Shown piece after piece: positions 33,806-41,890 of a DNA stretch of 64,000 nucleotides. Position 1 is the stretch's first letter. Every line of letters starts with the position of its first letter. Location of the stretch: contig NZ_JANFPI010000002.1 in the NCBI RefSeq assembly GCF_026552795.1, forward strand, positions 310,001-374,000. Direction: 5' to 3'. The notes beneath the pieces are model-generated. The model was not told the origin of the DNA. It did no database searches and worked only from the letters and a program-made list of their open reading frames with translations. The DNA comes from Ectorhizobium quercum. GTDB taxonomy: Bacteria; Pseudomonadota; Alphaproteobacteria; Rhizobiales; Rhizobiaceae. The translations under genes were made by a program, and so were the position numbers.

Positions 33806-33935
33806 GAGTCGGTTGAATCACTTAGCGGGATTTCCTCACGTAGAGATTCAGTTTTGGCGATGACAGATTCATGTGTGAAAACAGGGAAGTGCCAATCTTA
33901 TTTAATAAATTCGATACACCTTGCCAGAGGGAATC
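33806..33935. promoter_or_regulatory. Cluster of five GANTC (CcrM) methylation sites upstream of ctrA
   Basis: GAGTC (33806), GAATC (33815), GATTC (33845), GATTC (33866) and GAATC (33931) fall within 130 bases. Random expectation for a 1-in-256 motif is about half a site. In Caulobacter the ctrA P1 promoter is silenced by full CcrM methylation. The cluster suggests similar replication-coupled control. Confidence 0.6.
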
Positions 33936-33943
33936 AGAATTTG

Positions 33944-33951
33944 TTAACCAT
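33944..33951. promoter_or_regulatory. CtrA half-site TTAACCAT upstream of ctrA
   Basis: TTAACCAT at 91 bases before the ctrA ATG matches the TTAACCAT half-site known to be bound by CtrA. It could serve in autoregulation. Confidence 0.4.
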
Positions 33952-34041
33952 TTGGTGGCAGCTTCCAAATCAGGCAATGTCTGGGTCCGTATCGCGTAGG
34001 GGGCAGTCAAACACCTTTCGGCGGCGGTAAAGGGGATTAAC

Positions 34042-34746
34042 ATGCGGGTTCTACTCATCGAAGACGACAGCGCCACAGCGCAGAGCATCGAGCTGATGCT
34101 CAAGTCGGAAAGCTTTAACGTCTATACGACCGACCTCGGCGAGGAAGGGGTCGATCTGGGCAAGCTCTACGATTACGACATCATCCTTCTCGACCTGAAC
34201 CTGCCGGACATGTCCGGCTACGAAGTGTTGCGCACGCTGCGCCTTTCGAAGGTCAAGACGCCCATTCTCATCCTGTCCGGCATGGCCGGGATCGAAGACA
34301 AGGTTCGCGGCCTCGGTTTCGGCGCGGACGACTACATGACCAAGCCCTTCCACAAGGATGAGCTGGTCGCCCGCATCCACGCGATCGTGCGCCGCTCCAA
34401 GGGCCACGCCCAGTCGATCATCGTCACCGGCGAGCTGGTGGTGAACCTCGACGCCAAGACCGTCGAGGTCGGCGGCCAGCGTGTTCACCTGACCGGCAAG
34501 GAATACCAGATGCTCGAGCTGCTCTCGCTGCGCAAGGGCACGACGCTGACCAAGGAAATGTTCCTGAACCACCTCTATGGCGGCATGGACGAGCCGGAAC
34601 TGAAGATCATCGACGTCTTCATCTGTAAGCTGCGCAAGAAGCTGGCCAACGCCGCCGGCGGTGCCAACTACATCGAAACGGTCTGGGGCCGCGGCTATGT
34701 GCTGCGCGAGCCCGACGGCAGCGCCGAATTCCTCGAAACCGCCTGA
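34042..34746 (+). CDS. ctrA: Cell-cycle master response regulator CtrA
   Basis: This 234-residue OmpR-family regulator has a receiver domain (about 1-120) with acidic pocket Glu7/Asp8/Asp9, phospho-acceptor Asp51 in [20 protein letters not shown] and the [22 protein letters not shown] linker, and a winged-helix DNA-binding domain (about 125-225: [52 protein letters not shown]). It controls flagellar, envelope, methylation and division genes. A long AT-rich leader with CcrM sites precedes it, and a terminator follows at 34776. The partners SciP and ChpT are encoded within 2 kb. Confidence 0.98.
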   Translation: MRVLLIEDDSATAQSIELMLKSESFNVYTTDLGEEGVDLGKLYDYDIILLDLNLPDMSGYEVLRTLRLSKVKTPILILSGMAGIEDKVRGLGFGADDYMTKPFHKDELVARIHAIVRRSKGHAQSIIVTGELVVNLDAKTVEVGGQRVHLTGKEYQMLELLSLRKGTTLTKEMFLNHLYGGMDEPELKIIDVFICKLRKKLANAAGGANYIETVWGRGYVLREPDGSAEFLETA

Positions 34747-34775
34747 AAAAGACCCGTACCGCCAGCCATTTACGG

Positions 34776-34816
34776 GCCTGTCCTTCCTGCCGGAAGGGCA
34801 GGCTCTTCTCGTTTTT
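34776..34816 (+). terminator. Intrinsic terminator after ctrA
   Basis: GCCTGTCCTTCC pairs with GGAAGGGCAGGC (one G-U pair) across a four-base loop, followed by T-rich sequence ending in TTTTT. It lies about 30 bases after the ctrA stop. Confidence 0.78.
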
Positions 34817-34870
34817 CGGCCCGCAGGCGTCCACGCCCTTCCCCGGGTCTGGGACCACGCTTCGGCGGGA

Positions 34871-35233
34871 TCAGGCGGCGGTATCGATGGTGCCGACCGC
34901 GGCCGTCAGGCTTCGGCGGTCGAAGGGCTTCAGCATGAAATCGGTGGCGCCGGCGCGCTTGGCGACCATCATCTTCTTTAGGTCGTTCTCGACCAGGCAA
35001 TAGAAGATCCTGATCTGGCGGTCGCCGGCAAGGCGGCGCATCTCCGCAATCAGTTCCAGCGCACCGTCCGCGAACGAATCGACGATGGCGACATCGGGAA
35101 GCTCGGCCCGGCACCGGTCCAGGGCCTCGCCGGCATCGCGCGCCTCGCTGACGAGAAAACCGATTTCCGTCAGGATGCGCCGCCCGACCTTCCGAACGAT
35201 ATCGGAATTGTCCACGATCATCAGGCGTTTCAT
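34871..35233 (-). CDS. Single-domain response regulator next to chpT
   Basis: This 120-residue protein is one receiver domain with no output domain. MKRLMIVDNSDIVRKVGRRIL carries the acidic pocket, ELPDVAIVDSFADG the acceptor aspartate, and DFMLKPFDRRSL the conserved lysine. Single-domain regulators near the ChpT phosphotransferase can act as phosphate sinks or as CpdR- or DivK-like controls. This one is neither an obvious CpdR nor an obvious DivK. The ATG at 35233 is chosen because the upstream frame translates a repeat. It reads in the same direction as chpT, 239 bases downstream of it. Confidence 0.87.
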   Translation of the reverse strand: MKRLMIVDNSDIVRKVGRRILTEIGFLVSEARDAGEALDRCRAELPDVAIVDSFADGALELIAEMRRLAGDRQIRIFYCLVENDLKKMMVAKRAGATDFMLKPFDRRSLTAAVGTIDTAA

Positions 35234-35275
35234 ATCGGCACCTTTCGTTACGTCCGGAATGCCGGGCTTCGGTTG

Positions 35276-35323
35276 GAGCATTTCCAGCCGAAGCGGAATC
35301 GCTTCGGCGTCGGACAATGCGGC
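35276..35323. repeat. Rhizobial-type palindromic repeat (GAGCATTTCC...)
   Basis: GAGCATTTCCAGCCGAAGCG followed by GAATCGCTTCGG contains an eight-base-pair stem CCGAAGCG/CGCTTCGG. It shares its GAGCATTTCC end with the element in the ureD-ureA gap. It is a dispersed non-coding repeat in the promoter region of the single-domain regulator. Confidence 0.6.
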
Positions 35324-35337
35324 AAAAACAAAGAGCC

Positions 35338-35377
35338 AGAGCATGTCCGGTGAACCTGTGTTCACCGGACATGCTCT
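35338..35377. repeat. Perfect 18-bp inverted repeat between chpT and the response regulator
   Basis: AGAGCATGTCCGGTGAAC and its exact complement flank a four-base loop. It stands next to the previous repeat and shares the AGAGCAT end. It is probably part of a composite repeat element, and it would also act as a strong hairpin after chpT. Confidence 0.7.
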
Positions 35378-35472
35378 AGACCGCCGAAAGCCGGCGCGAG
35401 ATGCCCCTCACAGGGCCTCTCCGCCAGCCATTCAAGCACGACAGACGATAAGGAAGGGTTACTGCGCCCGTG

Positions 35473-36123
35473 TCACTCCGCCGGAACGATGCGCGCCGTG
35501 AAGACGATATTGTCCTCGTTGACGACATGGGAAAGTTCCATGCCGCTCTCGTCGGCGAGCAGAATGGTGTAGTATGGCTGGATGGCATGGGCATCCACCG
35601 CCTCTTCCAGCTTGCCTTCGACGAGTTGCAGGAACTTCGGCGGCACGCGCAGCATGCGCCCCCTGGCCGTCAGGGTGAACACCGCGTCGAATTCCGGGTT
35701 CTCCAGGACGATGTCGATGGAGCCGCCGCGCGGGATGGCGCCATATGCCACGAGAAAGAGGTTCAGAAGCAACTTGACGCGGTTCTTGGGGACGATGGCG
35801 CGCGGTCCCGACCAGGTGACTTCCGTCTTCTTTTCGGCGGCGGCGAAGTCCTTGGCGGCCTTTTCGGCTTCCCCGGTATCGATCGAGGAGCCCGCCGAGC
35901 CGGAAGCGCCGAAGGCGAGCCGGGCGAATTTGAGTCGCACGGAGGCATTGAGCGCACTGGTCCGGATCAGGTCCATCGCATCGGCATCCGTGCCGCCCTC
36001 GTCCAGCAGTTCCAGCCCGTTGTTGATCGCGCCGACGGGAGAAATGACGTCGTGACAGACCCGGCTGCACAGCAACGCTGCGAGGTCCGACCCGGACAGG
36101 GTGAGATTGGGATTCTTCGGCAT
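35473..36123 (-). CDS. chpT: Histidine phosphotransferase ChpT
   Basis: This 216-residue ChpT is a dimeric histidine-kinase-like fold that relays phosphate from CckA to CtrA and CpdR. The phosphorylated His lies in LCSRVCHDVISPVGAINNGLELL. A degenerate ATPase-like domain follows (NRVKLLLNLFLVAYGAIPRGGSI, then PYYTILLADESGMELSH). AGGAG is eight bases before the ATG at 36123. The upstream extension to 36216 has no family sequence. A CtrA-like site at 36234-36248 lies about 110 bases upstream, between chpT and eipA. Confidence 0.95.
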   Translation of the reverse strand: MPKNPNLTLSGSDLAALLCSRVCHDVISPVGAINNGLELLDEGGTDADAMDLIRTSALNASVRLKFARLAFGASGSAGSSIDTGEAEKAAKDFAAAEKKTEVTWSGPRAIVPKNRVKLLLNLFLVAYGAIPRGGSIDIVLENPEFDAVFTLTARGRMLRVPPKFLQLVEGKLEEAVDAHAIQPYYTILLADESGMELSHVVNEDNIVFTARIVPAE

Positions 36124-36233
36124 GCATGTCTCCTGAAGAGTCGAGCCCGCCCGCCTGCCCGCACGCCGCAAAAGCGAAAAGGCCCGGCACGCGAAGCGGT
36201 CGCGGATATGGGTCATAATGACACCAGTTTTGG

Positions 36234-36248
36234 TAAACCGAATGTTAA
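36234..36248. promoter_or_regulatory. Near-consensus CtrA box between chpT and eipA
   Basis: TAAACCGAATGTTAA fits TTAA-N7-TTAA with one mismatch. It sits between divergent chpT and eipA, 132 bases before the eipA ATG. In Brucella eipA is reported as a CtrA target. Confidence 0.5.
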
Positions 36249-36379
36249 CACCATCGGAGCAAATATCATTCCCGTCGCCCGACGGCGAAATAGCTGCGGA
36301 ATCGGATGGAAATCACCCGCAAAACCGTATTTGGCGCGAGGAGGGGCCGGGTCGCGCCCAACCGGAAGGACCGAACAAC

Positions 36380-36964
36380 ATGCGTTTCGACAACTTCACC
36401 CGCCGGCAGATGCTCGGCCTGATCGCCACGCTCGCCGCGACATCCGGTGCGGCCGTTCCGGCGCTGGCCCAAAGCGGCAACAGCCAGTACAGCATTCAGG
36501 AAATCGTGGATGCCGGACACGGTTTCTTCGGCTCGACCAGCGGCGGCCTCGCCAAGGTCGTGGAAAAGGCCTTCGAACGCTACGGCCTGCCCAACGGCTA
36601 TATTCTCGGCCAGGAAGGCTCGGGCGCCTTCATCGCCGGCCTCACCTATGGCGAGGGCGACCTTTACACCAAGAATGCCGGCCAGCATCCCACCTTCTGG
36701 CAGGGCCCCTCCCTCGGCCTCGACTACGGCGGCCAGGGCGCGCGCACCATGATGCTCGTCTACAACCTGCCCTCCGTCGACGCGCTCTACAGGCGTTACG
36801 GCGGCGTCAGCGGTTCCGCCTTCATCGTCGCCGGATTCGGCATGACGGTCCTGTCGAACAACAACGTCCTGCTCGTTCCGATCCGCACCGGCATCGGCGC
36901 GCGACTCGGCGTCAATCTCGGCTATCTGAAGGTGACGCGCTCGCCAACCTGGAACCCGTTCTGA
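36380..36964 (+). CDS. eipA: EipA-like envelope integrity protein (DUF1134)
   Basis: This 194-residue exported protein has a signal sequence with a twin-arginine look (FTRRQMLGLIATLAATSGAAVPALAQ) and the DUF1134 domain: FGSTSGGLAKVVEKAFERYG, YGEGDLYTKNAGQHPTFWQGPSLGLDYGGQ, VYNLPSVDALYRRYGGVSGSAF. In Brucella abortus EipA is a periplasmic beta-barrel-fold protein needed for envelope integrity and controlled by CtrA. Its neighbours here fit that link. GGAAGGA precedes the ATG at 36380. Confidence 0.92.
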   Translation: MRFDNFTRRQMLGLIATLAATSGAAVPALAQSGNSQYSIQEIVDAGHGFFGSTSGGLAKVVEKAFERYGLPNGYILGQEGSGAFIAGLTYGEGDLYTKNAGQHPTFWQGPSLGLDYGGQGARTMMLVYNLPSVDALYRRYGGVSGSAFIVAGFGMTVLSNNNVLLVPIRTGIGARLGVNLGYLKVTRSPTWNPF

Positions 36965-37060
36965 GCCGCGGGCATTAAAGGATAATCGCTTGCCGGCGGC
37001 GACATGGTCTAGACATCACCGGTCGGCAATCAGGAAAGCGGGCGAAGGAAACGGCCAGCC

Positions 37061-38212
37061 GTGATCGAATATGCGCTTCTGTTCGCACTGGGATTTCTGA
37101 CGGCGGCGCTGCTGGCCGTGGCGATTGCGCCCGCCATCCACCGGCGGATCGTCGCCTATACGGAGCGGCGCATCTACGCGACGATGCCCATCAGCCCCGA
37201 GGAAGTGCGGGCGCAGAAGGACATGGAGCGCGCGGTCTACGCCGCCGAAGCCGCCAGGATCGGCCACGATCTGCGCCAGGAGCGGGACGCCCGGCTGGCG
37301 GCGGCAAGACAGGCCGAGGACATGGCCGCCGAAGCCGCCCGCCTGAAGGCGGAAACCGACGACCTGAAACTGCATATCGAGGAGATGAACACCGCCGCCG
37401 CCGACATGCGGACGGAAAACCGCCGCCTGGGCATGCACAATGCCGACCTGAAGGCGGCACTCGATCTCTCCCAGACCACCATCGACACGCTGCGCAAGGA
37501 GATCGGCCTGCACGAGGAGCGCGCCCGCCGCCTCGAGACCGACATTTCCGGCCTTCGCCTGGACGTTGCGGCCCGTCAGGCGGAAAACGAGAACCTCGCC
37601 GCCCGCGTGCAGGCCCTTCGCAACGAGCGGGACCTGCTGCGCAACGACTATCTCCAGTCCACCAGCAGCCTTTCCGACCTCGAGCGCCGCTCCGGCCAGT
37701 CCGAGGACCGTCTCGCGCGGCTGGAACAGAAAACCTTGCAACAGGCCGCCGATCTGGCCGATATGGAAACCCGGCTGGAACGGCGCCAGCGCGAGGTCGA
37801 GCAGCTCAGGGAGCGCCTGCGCGATCTGCTGCGCCAGAACGAAAGCCTGAAACTGTCCCTGTCGCTGGCGGGGGCCGACGAACAGGTGCCGGATCAGGCC
37901 GGCCCGCCCGTTGACGAGGTCGATGACGAGATGCCGAGAGAAAACCGCGAAGTCGAGCGGCTGGAAAAGCGCAGCAAGGCGCTGATGGAACGCATCCGCG
38001 CCGCCGAAACCGACCGCGACGACGACGCGCTGCGCGAGGAACTGGCCGATCTGGCAGCCGCGATGACCGCCTATGCCGGCGGACGGGGCCAGAATGCCGA
38101 ACGGATCCGCGAGATCCTGATAGCCAGCCCGCCCGTCCGGGACGGCGGCCGCATCAGCCTCGCGGCCCGGATCAAGACGGCGATGGCCGAGCGCGAGATC
38201 GGCAAGGAGTAA
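37061..38212 (+). CDS. Membrane-anchored long coiled-coil protein of unknown function
   Basis: This 383-residue protein has an N-terminal membrane helix (residues about 4-25) and then a long heptad-rich coiled coil from about 45 to 285 (for example AEDMAAEAARLKAETDDLKL, RNERDLLRNDYLQSTSSLSDLERRS). An acidic break (PPVDEVDDEMP) precedes a second helical stretch, and the protein ends with SLAARIKTAMAEREIG. The start is GTG at 37061 with GAAGGA upstream. Topology suggests a cytoplasmic rod tethered to the inner membrane. Its place next to eipA and the CtrA locus raises a division or envelope role, but no family function is known to me. Confidence 0.82.
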   Translation: MIEYALLFALGFLTAALLAVAIAPAIHRRIVAYTERRIYATMPISPEEVRAQKDMERAVYAAEAARIGHDLRQERDARLAAARQAEDMAAEAARLKAETDDLKLHIEEMNTAAADMRTENRRLGMHNADLKAALDLSQTTIDTLRKEIGLHEERARRLETDISGLRLDVAARQAENENLAARVQALRNERDLLRNDYLQSTSSLSDLERRSGQSEDRLARLEQKTLQQAADLADMETRLERRQREVEQLRERLRDLLRQNESLKLSLSLAGADEQVPDQAGPPVDEVDDEMPRENREVERLEKRSKALMERIRAAETDRDDDALREELADLAAAMTAYAGGRGQNAERIREILIASPPVRDGGRISLAARIKTAMAEREIGKE

Positions 38213-38246
38213 CGGCAGAACACCCGCCGTGCCCCGCCCGGGGGCC

Positions 38247-39071
38247 TCAGATCCGGCCCTGGAGCTGCGCGATCCGGTAGAGACCGATCCCCGCCGCCAT
38301 CGCGACGTTGAGACTGTCGAGATGCGGGCGCTGGGCGATCCGTGCCGTCCTGAACCGGGACATGACCGCCTGCGGCAGCCCCTCGCCTTCCGTGCCCATC
38401 ACCAGCGCCATGCGCGGGCCGACGGGAATGTCGCCGACCTCCGCCTCGCCGCGCGGCGAAAGCCCCCAGACGGCGAAACCGGCGGCATCGAGCTTTTCCA
38501 GTAGATCGAGAATGCTGCCCTGCCTGACGAACGGCACGGCCAGCACCGAACCGACCGAAACCCGGAGCGCCTTGCGGTAAAGCGGGTCGCAGCTCGTTTC
38601 ATCGAGAAACAGCGCATCCGCGCCGAACGCCGCGGCGTTGCGAAACAGGCTGCCGGCATTGTCGTGGTTGGAGATGCCGCAGCCCGCCAGCACCAAGGCG
38701 CGGTCCGGAAGCGTTGCGATCAGCGAATCGAGATCGGGCGCCGCGTCGGGACGGCGGCCGATGGCCAGCACACCGCGATGCAGGTGAAAGCCGGCGACGG
38801 CGTCGATGACCCGCGCCGGCGCCACATAGACGGGAACATCGGCCGGAAAGGCATCGAGAATCGCTTCGACGCCCGGCAGGCGATTTTCGAGGATGAGGAC
38901 CTGCTCCGCCCGGAACCGCCCCGCCGCATGGGCCGCCGCCAGCATGCGCAGGACGACGGTGCCTTCGGCGATGAAGCGGCCCTGCCGCCCGACCAGATCG
39001 CGCTCGCTGATGTCGCGGAACGCGGCGACGCGCGGGTCGTCCGGATCGTCTATGGCGACGGGCGCGGCCAC
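38247..39071 (-). CDS. SpoU/TrmH family RNA 2'-O-methyltransferase
   Basis: This 274-residue SPOUT methyltransferase has an N-terminal substrate-binding region (ERDLVGRQGRFIAEGTVVLRML) and a C-terminal knotted domain with the SpoU motifs: GISNHDNAGSLFRNAAAFGADALFLD, RMALVMGTEGEGLPQAV and LDSLNVAMAAGIGLYRIA. It uses S-adenosylmethionine to methylate a ribose 2'-OH in rRNA or tRNA; the target is unknown. Its start lies three bases behind the stop of the small membrane protein gene, so they form an operon. Confidence 0.93.
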   Translation of the reverse strand: MAAPVAIDDPDDPRVAAFRDISERDLVGRQGRFIAEGTVVLRMLAAAHAAGRFRAEQVLILENRLPGVEAILDAFPADVPVYVAPARVIDAVAGFHLHRGVLAIGRRPDAAPDLDSLIATLPDRALVLAGCGISNHDNAGSLFRNAAAFGADALFLDETSCDPLYRKALRVSVGSVLAVPFVRQGSILDLLEKLDAAGFAVWGLSPRGEAEVGDIPVGPRMALVMGTEGEGLPQAVMSRFRTARIAQRPHLDSLNVAMAAGIGLYRIAQLQGRI

Positions 39072-39074
39072 GGC

Positions 39075-39458
39075 CTACTCGCCGACAGCGATCGTCGCGG
39101 CGATGCGGCCGGTGGTGATGTCGAAGACATAGGCGCGCGCGCCTCCGTCCGCCGCCGTGCCGTAGAACAGCACCTGCGGGCCGGAGAGCGAGACATGCGT
39201 GACGGTGAACCCCGCCGGCAGCGCGGCCAGAAGGTTGAGCGGCGCATCAGCCGGCACCGGAGTCGGGGTCGCAGCGGGAGCCGGTTCGGACCTGCCGCCG
39301 GTCGTCACCTTGTAGACAACGGCGCCGAACACCGCCATAAGGCTGACGAACATGACGAGGCCCGAAACGATCTGGAGACGGATCATCTTGCGGCGAACGT
39401 TCTCCATCACCGGGTCGAGCGGCTTTTCCTCCTCGACTTCTGGTTCGATCTGCGACAT
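39075..39458 (-). CDS. Small single-pass membrane protein (DUF6476-like)
   Basis: This 127-residue protein has an acidic N-terminus (EPEVEEEKPLDPVMENVRRKM), one membrane helix (about 27-50, LQIVSGLVMFVSLMAVFGAVVY), a Pro-rich linker and a small exported beta domain (GGARAYVFDITTGRIAATIAV). It resembles small membrane proteins encoded head-to-head with rluD in alphaproteobacteria, sometimes catalogued as DUF6476. The function is unknown. It is divergent from rluD, with only 48 bases between start codons, and cotranscribed with the SpoU gene. Confidence 0.78.
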   Translation of the reverse strand: MSQIEPEVEEEKPLDPVMENVRRKMIRLQIVSGLVMFVSLMAVFGAVVYKVTTGGRSEPAPAATPTPVPADAPLNLLAALPAGFTVTHVSLSGPQVLFYGTAADGGARAYVFDITTGRIAATIAVGE

Positions 39459-39506
39459 GACAACCCCGTTTCTGGTCCGTTTCCGGCATTTGGAAGAAAA
39501 CTATCG

Positions 39507-40529
39507 ATGAGCGATCCCTTTAAACAAGCCGAAGGCGAGAAGAAAGTCCTGATCGTGCCTGAAGGCGCGAGCGGCCGTCTCGACGCCTGGCTGGCGGGCG
39601 CTCTGGAAGGCGAAATCTCCCGCAGCCGCGTCAAGGCGCTGATCGAGGGCGGCTCGGTTTTCGTCGACGGCAAGCCCGTCGCCGAGCCGAAGCGCAAGGT
39701 GCATCCGGGCGAGACGGTAGAGATCGGCATGCCCCAGCCGGAAGACCCCGAGCCGCAGGGCGAGGATATTCCGCTCGACGTGCTTTACGAGGATGACGAC
39801 CTGATCGTGCTGGTGAAACCCGCCGGCCTCGTCGTCCATCCCGGCGCCGGCAACTGGACGGGCACGCTGGTCAACGCGCTGATCCACCATTGCGGGATGA
39901 GCCTTTCGGGCATCGGCGGCGTGCGCCGCCCCGGCATCGTCCATCGTCTGGACAAGGATACGACCGGCGTCATGGTGGTCGCCAAGAACGACACGGCCCA
40001 CCGGCATCTGGCCGCGCAATTTGCCGACCACGGCCGCACCGGGCCACTGGAACGCGCCTACATGGCCATCGTCTGGGGCCGCCCGAACCGGCTGGCCGGG
40101 ACGATCGACGCGCCGCTCGGACGCGCCGGCGACCGCACCAAGCGCGCCGTCAAGCGCGAGGAAAGCGACGACGCCCGCGAGGCCATCACCCATTACGAGG
40201 TGATCGAGCGGTTCCGCGAGAAGCCGGACGCGACCTGCCTCGCCTCTCTGGTCGAGTGCCGCCTGGAAACCGGCCGCACCCACCAGATCCGCGTTCACAT
40301 GGCCCATATCGGCCATCCGCTGATCGGCGATGCGGATTACGGCGCCGCCTTCCGCACCAAGGCCAATCTCCTGCCGGACGAGGCCAAGGCAACCGTCAAC
40401 GCCTTTCCCCGTCAGGCGCTTCACGCCTATATGCTGGCCTTCGAACATCCGCGCACCGGCGAGGTGATGCGCTTCGAGGCTCCGCTGCCCGACGACATGG
40501 AAAAACTGGCTGGTGCGCTGAGGGAATAG
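39507..40529 (+). CDS. rluD: 23S rRNA pseudouridine synthase RluD-type (RluA family)
   Basis: This 340-residue protein has an N-terminal S4 RNA-binding domain (about 20-80: GRLDAWLAGALEGEISRSRVKALIEGG) and a RluA-family catalytic domain (from about 95): LVKPAGLVVHPGAGNWTGTLVNAL, the catalytic aspartate in GIVHRLDKDTTGVMVVAKND, and LETGRTHQIRVHMAHIGHPLIGDADYG. It isomerises uridines in helix 69 of 23S rRNA if it is a true RluD. The ATG at 39507 gives a normal N-terminus. It is followed by rpoH after 235 bases. Confidence 0.94.
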   Translation: MSDPFKQAEGEKKVLIVPEGASGRLDAWLAGALEGEISRSRVKALIEGGSVFVDGKPVAEPKRKVHPGETVEIGMPQPEDPEPQGEDIPLDVLYEDDDLIVLVKPAGLVVHPGAGNWTGTLVNALIHHCGMSLSGIGGVRRPGIVHRLDKDTTGVMVVAKNDTAHRHLAAQFADHGRTGPLERAYMAIVWGRPNRLAGTIDAPLGRAGDRTKRAVKREESDDAREAITHYEVIERFREKPDATCLASLVECRLETGRTHQIRVHMAHIGHPLIGDADYGAAFRTKANLLPDEAKATVNAFPRQALHAYMLAFEHPRTGEVMRFEAPLPDDMEKLAGALRE

Positions 40530-40764
40530 GGCCGCCTGCAACAAAGTGACGATTTTTTCGGTTCATCACACGGGTGTGACCCTCCGCCGCTATTGAAACA
40601 CGGTTCGGCCGCACTTAACTGGTAAATCGTAGACACGGGTTTCCATGAAACCGTGGCAAAAGGCTCGCCCGCATGGGAGCCATTTCCTCGCTCTAGCGTT
40701 GAACCTGATATGGGTCCGCCTCGGGGAGATGACAAGGGGGGCCGTTTTACAAGGAGGGTGCTTT

Positions 40765-41667
40765 ATGGCCCGCAATTCGATGCCGACGATCACGGCCGGG
40801 GAAGCCGGTCTGAACCGCTATCTGGACGAGATCCGCAAGTTTCCCATGCTTGAGCCGCAGCAGGAATACATGCTGGCCAAGCGTTATCAGGAACATGGCG
40901 ACCGCGATGCCGCCCACCAGCTCGTCACCAGCCACCTGCGCCTCGTGGCGAAGATCGCGATGGGCTATCGCGGCTATGGCCTGCCGATCGGCGAGGTCGT
41001 TTCCGAAGGCAATGTCGGCCTGATGCAGGCCGTGAAGAAATTCGACCCCGAACGCGGCTTCCGTCTGGCGACCTACGCCATGTGGTGGATCAAGGCGTCC
41101 ATCCAGGAATATATCCTGCGCTCGTGGTCTCTGGTGAAGATGGGCACCACCGCCAACCAGAAGCGCCTGTTCTTCAACCTGCGCCGCCTCAAGGGCCGCA
41201 TCCAGGCCATCGACGACGGCGACCTGAGGCCCGACCAGGTGAAGGAGATCGCCACCAAGCTCAACGTCTCCGAAGAGGAGGTGGTGTCGATGAACCGCCG
41301 CCTGTCCGGCGACGCCTCGCTGAACGCGCCGCTGCGCGCCTCCGAAGGCGAAGGCGGCCAGTGGCAGGACTGGCTGGTGGACGAGAGCGAAAGCCAGGAA
41401 GCGACGCTGATCGAGCAGGACGAGCTGGAAACCCGCCGCCGCATGCTGGCCAAGGCCATGAGCGTTCTCAACGACCGCGAACGCCGCATCTTCGAGGCGC
41501 GGCGCCTGTCCGAGGACCCGGTGACGCTGGAGGAACTCTCCACCGAATTCGACATCAGCCGCGAGCGCGTGCGCCAGATCGAGGTGCGTGCCTTCGAAAA
41601 GGTGCAGGAGGCCGTACAGAAGCAGGCCGTGGAAGCCGCAAACGCCCTCAGGGTGGTGGACGCTTGA
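40765..41667 (+). CDS. rpoH: RNA polymerase heat-shock sigma factor RpoH (sigma-32)
   Basis: This 300-residue sigma-70 family factor has region 1.2/2 (TAGEAGLNRYLDEIRKFPML, LVTSHLRLVAKIAMGYRGYGLPIGEVVSEGN, YAMWWIKASIQEYILRSWSLVKMGTT), the RpoH box QKRLFFNLRRLK just after region 2, and region 4 (SVLNDRERRIFEARRLSEDPVTLEELSTEFDISRERVRQIEVRAFEKVQEAV). AAGGAGGG is perfectly placed before the ATG at 40765. Rhizobia often hold two RpoH paralogues; this chromosomal position next to rluD fits RpoH1. A terminator follows at 41825. Confidence 0.97.
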   Translation: MARNSMPTITAGEAGLNRYLDEIRKFPMLEPQQEYMLAKRYQEHGDRDAAHQLVTSHLRLVAKIAMGYRGYGLPIGEVVSEGNVGLMQAVKKFDPERGFRLATYAMWWIKASIQEYILRSWSLVKMGTTANQKRLFFNLRRLKGRIQAIDDGDLRPDQVKEIATKLNVSEEEVVSMNRRLSGDASLNAPLRASEGEGGQWQDWLVDESESQEATLIEQDELETRRRMLAKAMSVLNDRERRIFEARRLSEDPVTLEELSTEFDISRERVRQIEVRAFEKVQEAVQKQAVEAANALRVVDA

Positions 41668-41824
41668 CGCCGCTCCCCGGATTGCTAGACTGAGGCCATG
41701 AACGCATTCGTCTTGATCTCCGCGAACCGACGCCGTCGCCACGCTGCAAAGCGGGGCGCGTCGGCGTTTGGCGGGAGACGGGGCACGGCATAAAGCCGCA
41801 TACCCCTTCCGAAACCGGAACCCG

Positions 41825-41860
41825 ACCCTGCCCGCGAACCCCGCCGGCAGGGTTTTTCTT
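41825..41860 (+). terminator. Intrinsic terminator between rpoH and the GNAT gene
   Basis: ACCCTGCC pairs with GGCAGGGT across a 13-base loop, followed by TTTTCTTT. It ends about 30 bases before the acetyltransferase ATG. Confidence 0.72.
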
Positions 41861-41890
41861 TGCCTTCAACCGTCGAACAAGGAACATGAC

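Larger units (their letters stand above)
33599..34041. other. Gene-free 443-bp ctrA/fliJ divergent control region
   Basis: The interval is clearly more AT-rich than its surroundings and contains no gene. It holds a near-consensus CtrA box, five GANTC sites, a TTAACCAT half-site and an inverted motif TTAATGAT...ATCATTTAA (33738-33761). It probably contains more than one ctrA promoter. Confidence 0.75.

Noticed and set aside
35234-35365. N-terminal extension of the single-domain response regulator
   Set aside because: It translates the palindromic repeat. The receiver starts at MKRLMIVD.
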